Positions 5,308 to 5,756 of a stretch of 5,756 bases of DNA are shown in pieces. A program made the translations under genes and the position numbers. The stretch's first letter is position 1. The number at the start of each line of letters is the position of its first letter. This DNA comes from CAYVUM01 sp964454795. Lineage in GTDB: Bacteria > Pseudomonadota > Alphaproteobacteria > Rhodospirillales > Defluviicoccaceae. The notes beneath the pieces were generated by a model. That model ran no database searches. It saw only the letters and a program-made list of their open reading frames with translations, and was not told the origin of the DNA. The stretch covers positions 1-5,756 of the forward strand of contig CAYVUM010000161.1 in the NCBI GenBank assembly GCA_964454795.1. Direction: 5' to 3'.

Positions 5308-5756
5308 ATGACCGACACCGACGTTGCCTTCCCCCCGGCCGAACCGCTGCAAGCCACCCGTCCCTACCGGGTGCTCGCCCGCAAGTACCGCCCCGCCGGA
5401 TTCGACAGTCTGATCGGTCAGGACGTCCTGGTCCGGACCCTGACCAACGCCTTCCGCACCGGCCGGATCGCCCAGGCGTACATGCTCACCGGGGTGCGCG
5501 GGGTCGGCAAAACGACGACGGCCAGGATCATCGCCCGGGCGCTCAACTGCATCGGTCCCGACGGCGGCGGCGGCCCGACGGCCAGTCCCTGCGGGGTCTG
5601 CGAGCCGTGCCGGGCGATCGCCGAGGACCGGCATGTGGACGTGCTGGAGATGGATGCGGCCAGCCGCACCGGGGTCGGGGACATCCGCGAGCTGATCGAC
5701 GGGGTGCGCTATCACCCGGCCACCGCCCGCTACAAGGTCTACATCATCGACGAAGT
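5308..5756 (+). CDS. dnaX: DNA polymerase III subunits tau/gamma, N-terminal part (3' truncated by window edge)
   Basis: DnaX is the ATPase of the clamp loader, which opens the beta clamp and couples polymerase cores at the replication fork. Residues 1-149 are present; the frame is open to the window end. YRVLARKYRPAGFDSLIGQD (20-39) is the family N-terminal signature. Walker A is GVRGVGKT (62-69). A zinc module has C81, C95, C98 and C101, with a glycine-rich insert (GPDGGGGPT, 83-91) typical of alphaproteobacterial DnaX. EMDAASRTGVGDIRELID (114-131) follows, and the Walker B region YIIDE (145-149) is cut by the edge. ATG 5308 gives an ~18-residue extension before the conserved start of E. 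coli DnaX, normal for this group; an in-frame GTG lies at 5296 without a better ribosome site. The tau/gamma frameshift region and C-terminus lie outside the window. Confidence 0.97.
   Translation, partial: MTDTDVAFPPAEPLQATRPYRVLARKYRPAGFDSLIGQDVLVRTLTNAFRTGRIAQAYMLTGVRGVGKTTTARIIARALNCIGPDGGGGPTASPCGVCEPCRAIAEDRHVDVLEMDAASRTGVGDIRELIDGVRYHPATARYKVYIIDE

Noticed and set aside
5072..5311. Plus-strand open frame ending in an ATGA overlap with the dnaX start
   Set aside because: The overlap looks like translational coupling, but the frame runs through the SRP RNA and gives no protein-like sequence.

Overview
The window is visibly GC-rich, with strong G/C at third codon positions. Its conserved genes read as alphaproteobacterial. 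DnaX has an N-terminal extension and a long glycine-rich insert before its cysteine cluster, NudC is the long (~316 aa) form, and PheA is a stand-alone dehydratase ending in an ACT domain. Together these suggest a Rhodospirillales-like organism. This is judged from the proteins alone; no search was run.

Layout: 1-331 (+) is the 3' end of pheA (prephenate dehydratase, ACT regulatory domain). 332-637 is a gene-free gap of uncertain content, possibly a dispersed intergenic repeat. 638-1504 (+) encodes an unrecognised secreted beta-rich protein with tandem repeats near its N-terminus and a degenerate PEP-CTERM-like C-terminal anchor. Its tail overlaps the 3' end of the next gene tail-to-tail. Three genes follow on the minus strand, transcribed 4426 to 1431: nudC (NADH pyrophosphatase), a GNAT acetyltransferase and a YcaD-like MFS transporter. 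Divergent from nudC is a small lipoprotein (4554-5045, +) with a cupredoxin-like sequence that seems to have lost its copper ligands; its ribosome binding site and start codon are duplicated. The right edge holds the 4.5S SRP RNA gene (ffs, about 5122-5221) with a well-placed promoter, followed by the 5' end of dnaX (from 5308, running off the window).

The genes do not form one pathway. PheA, NudC, SRP RNA and DnaX are housekeeping functions. The secreted protein, MFS transporter, acetyltransferase and lipoprotein look like accessory genes placed among them. I found no CRISPR array, transposase, integrase, toxin-antitoxin pair or defence system. The points most worth a second look are the degenerate anchor with its overlapping C-terminal tail, the duplicated translation start of the lipoprotein, and the copper-less cupredoxin-like fold.
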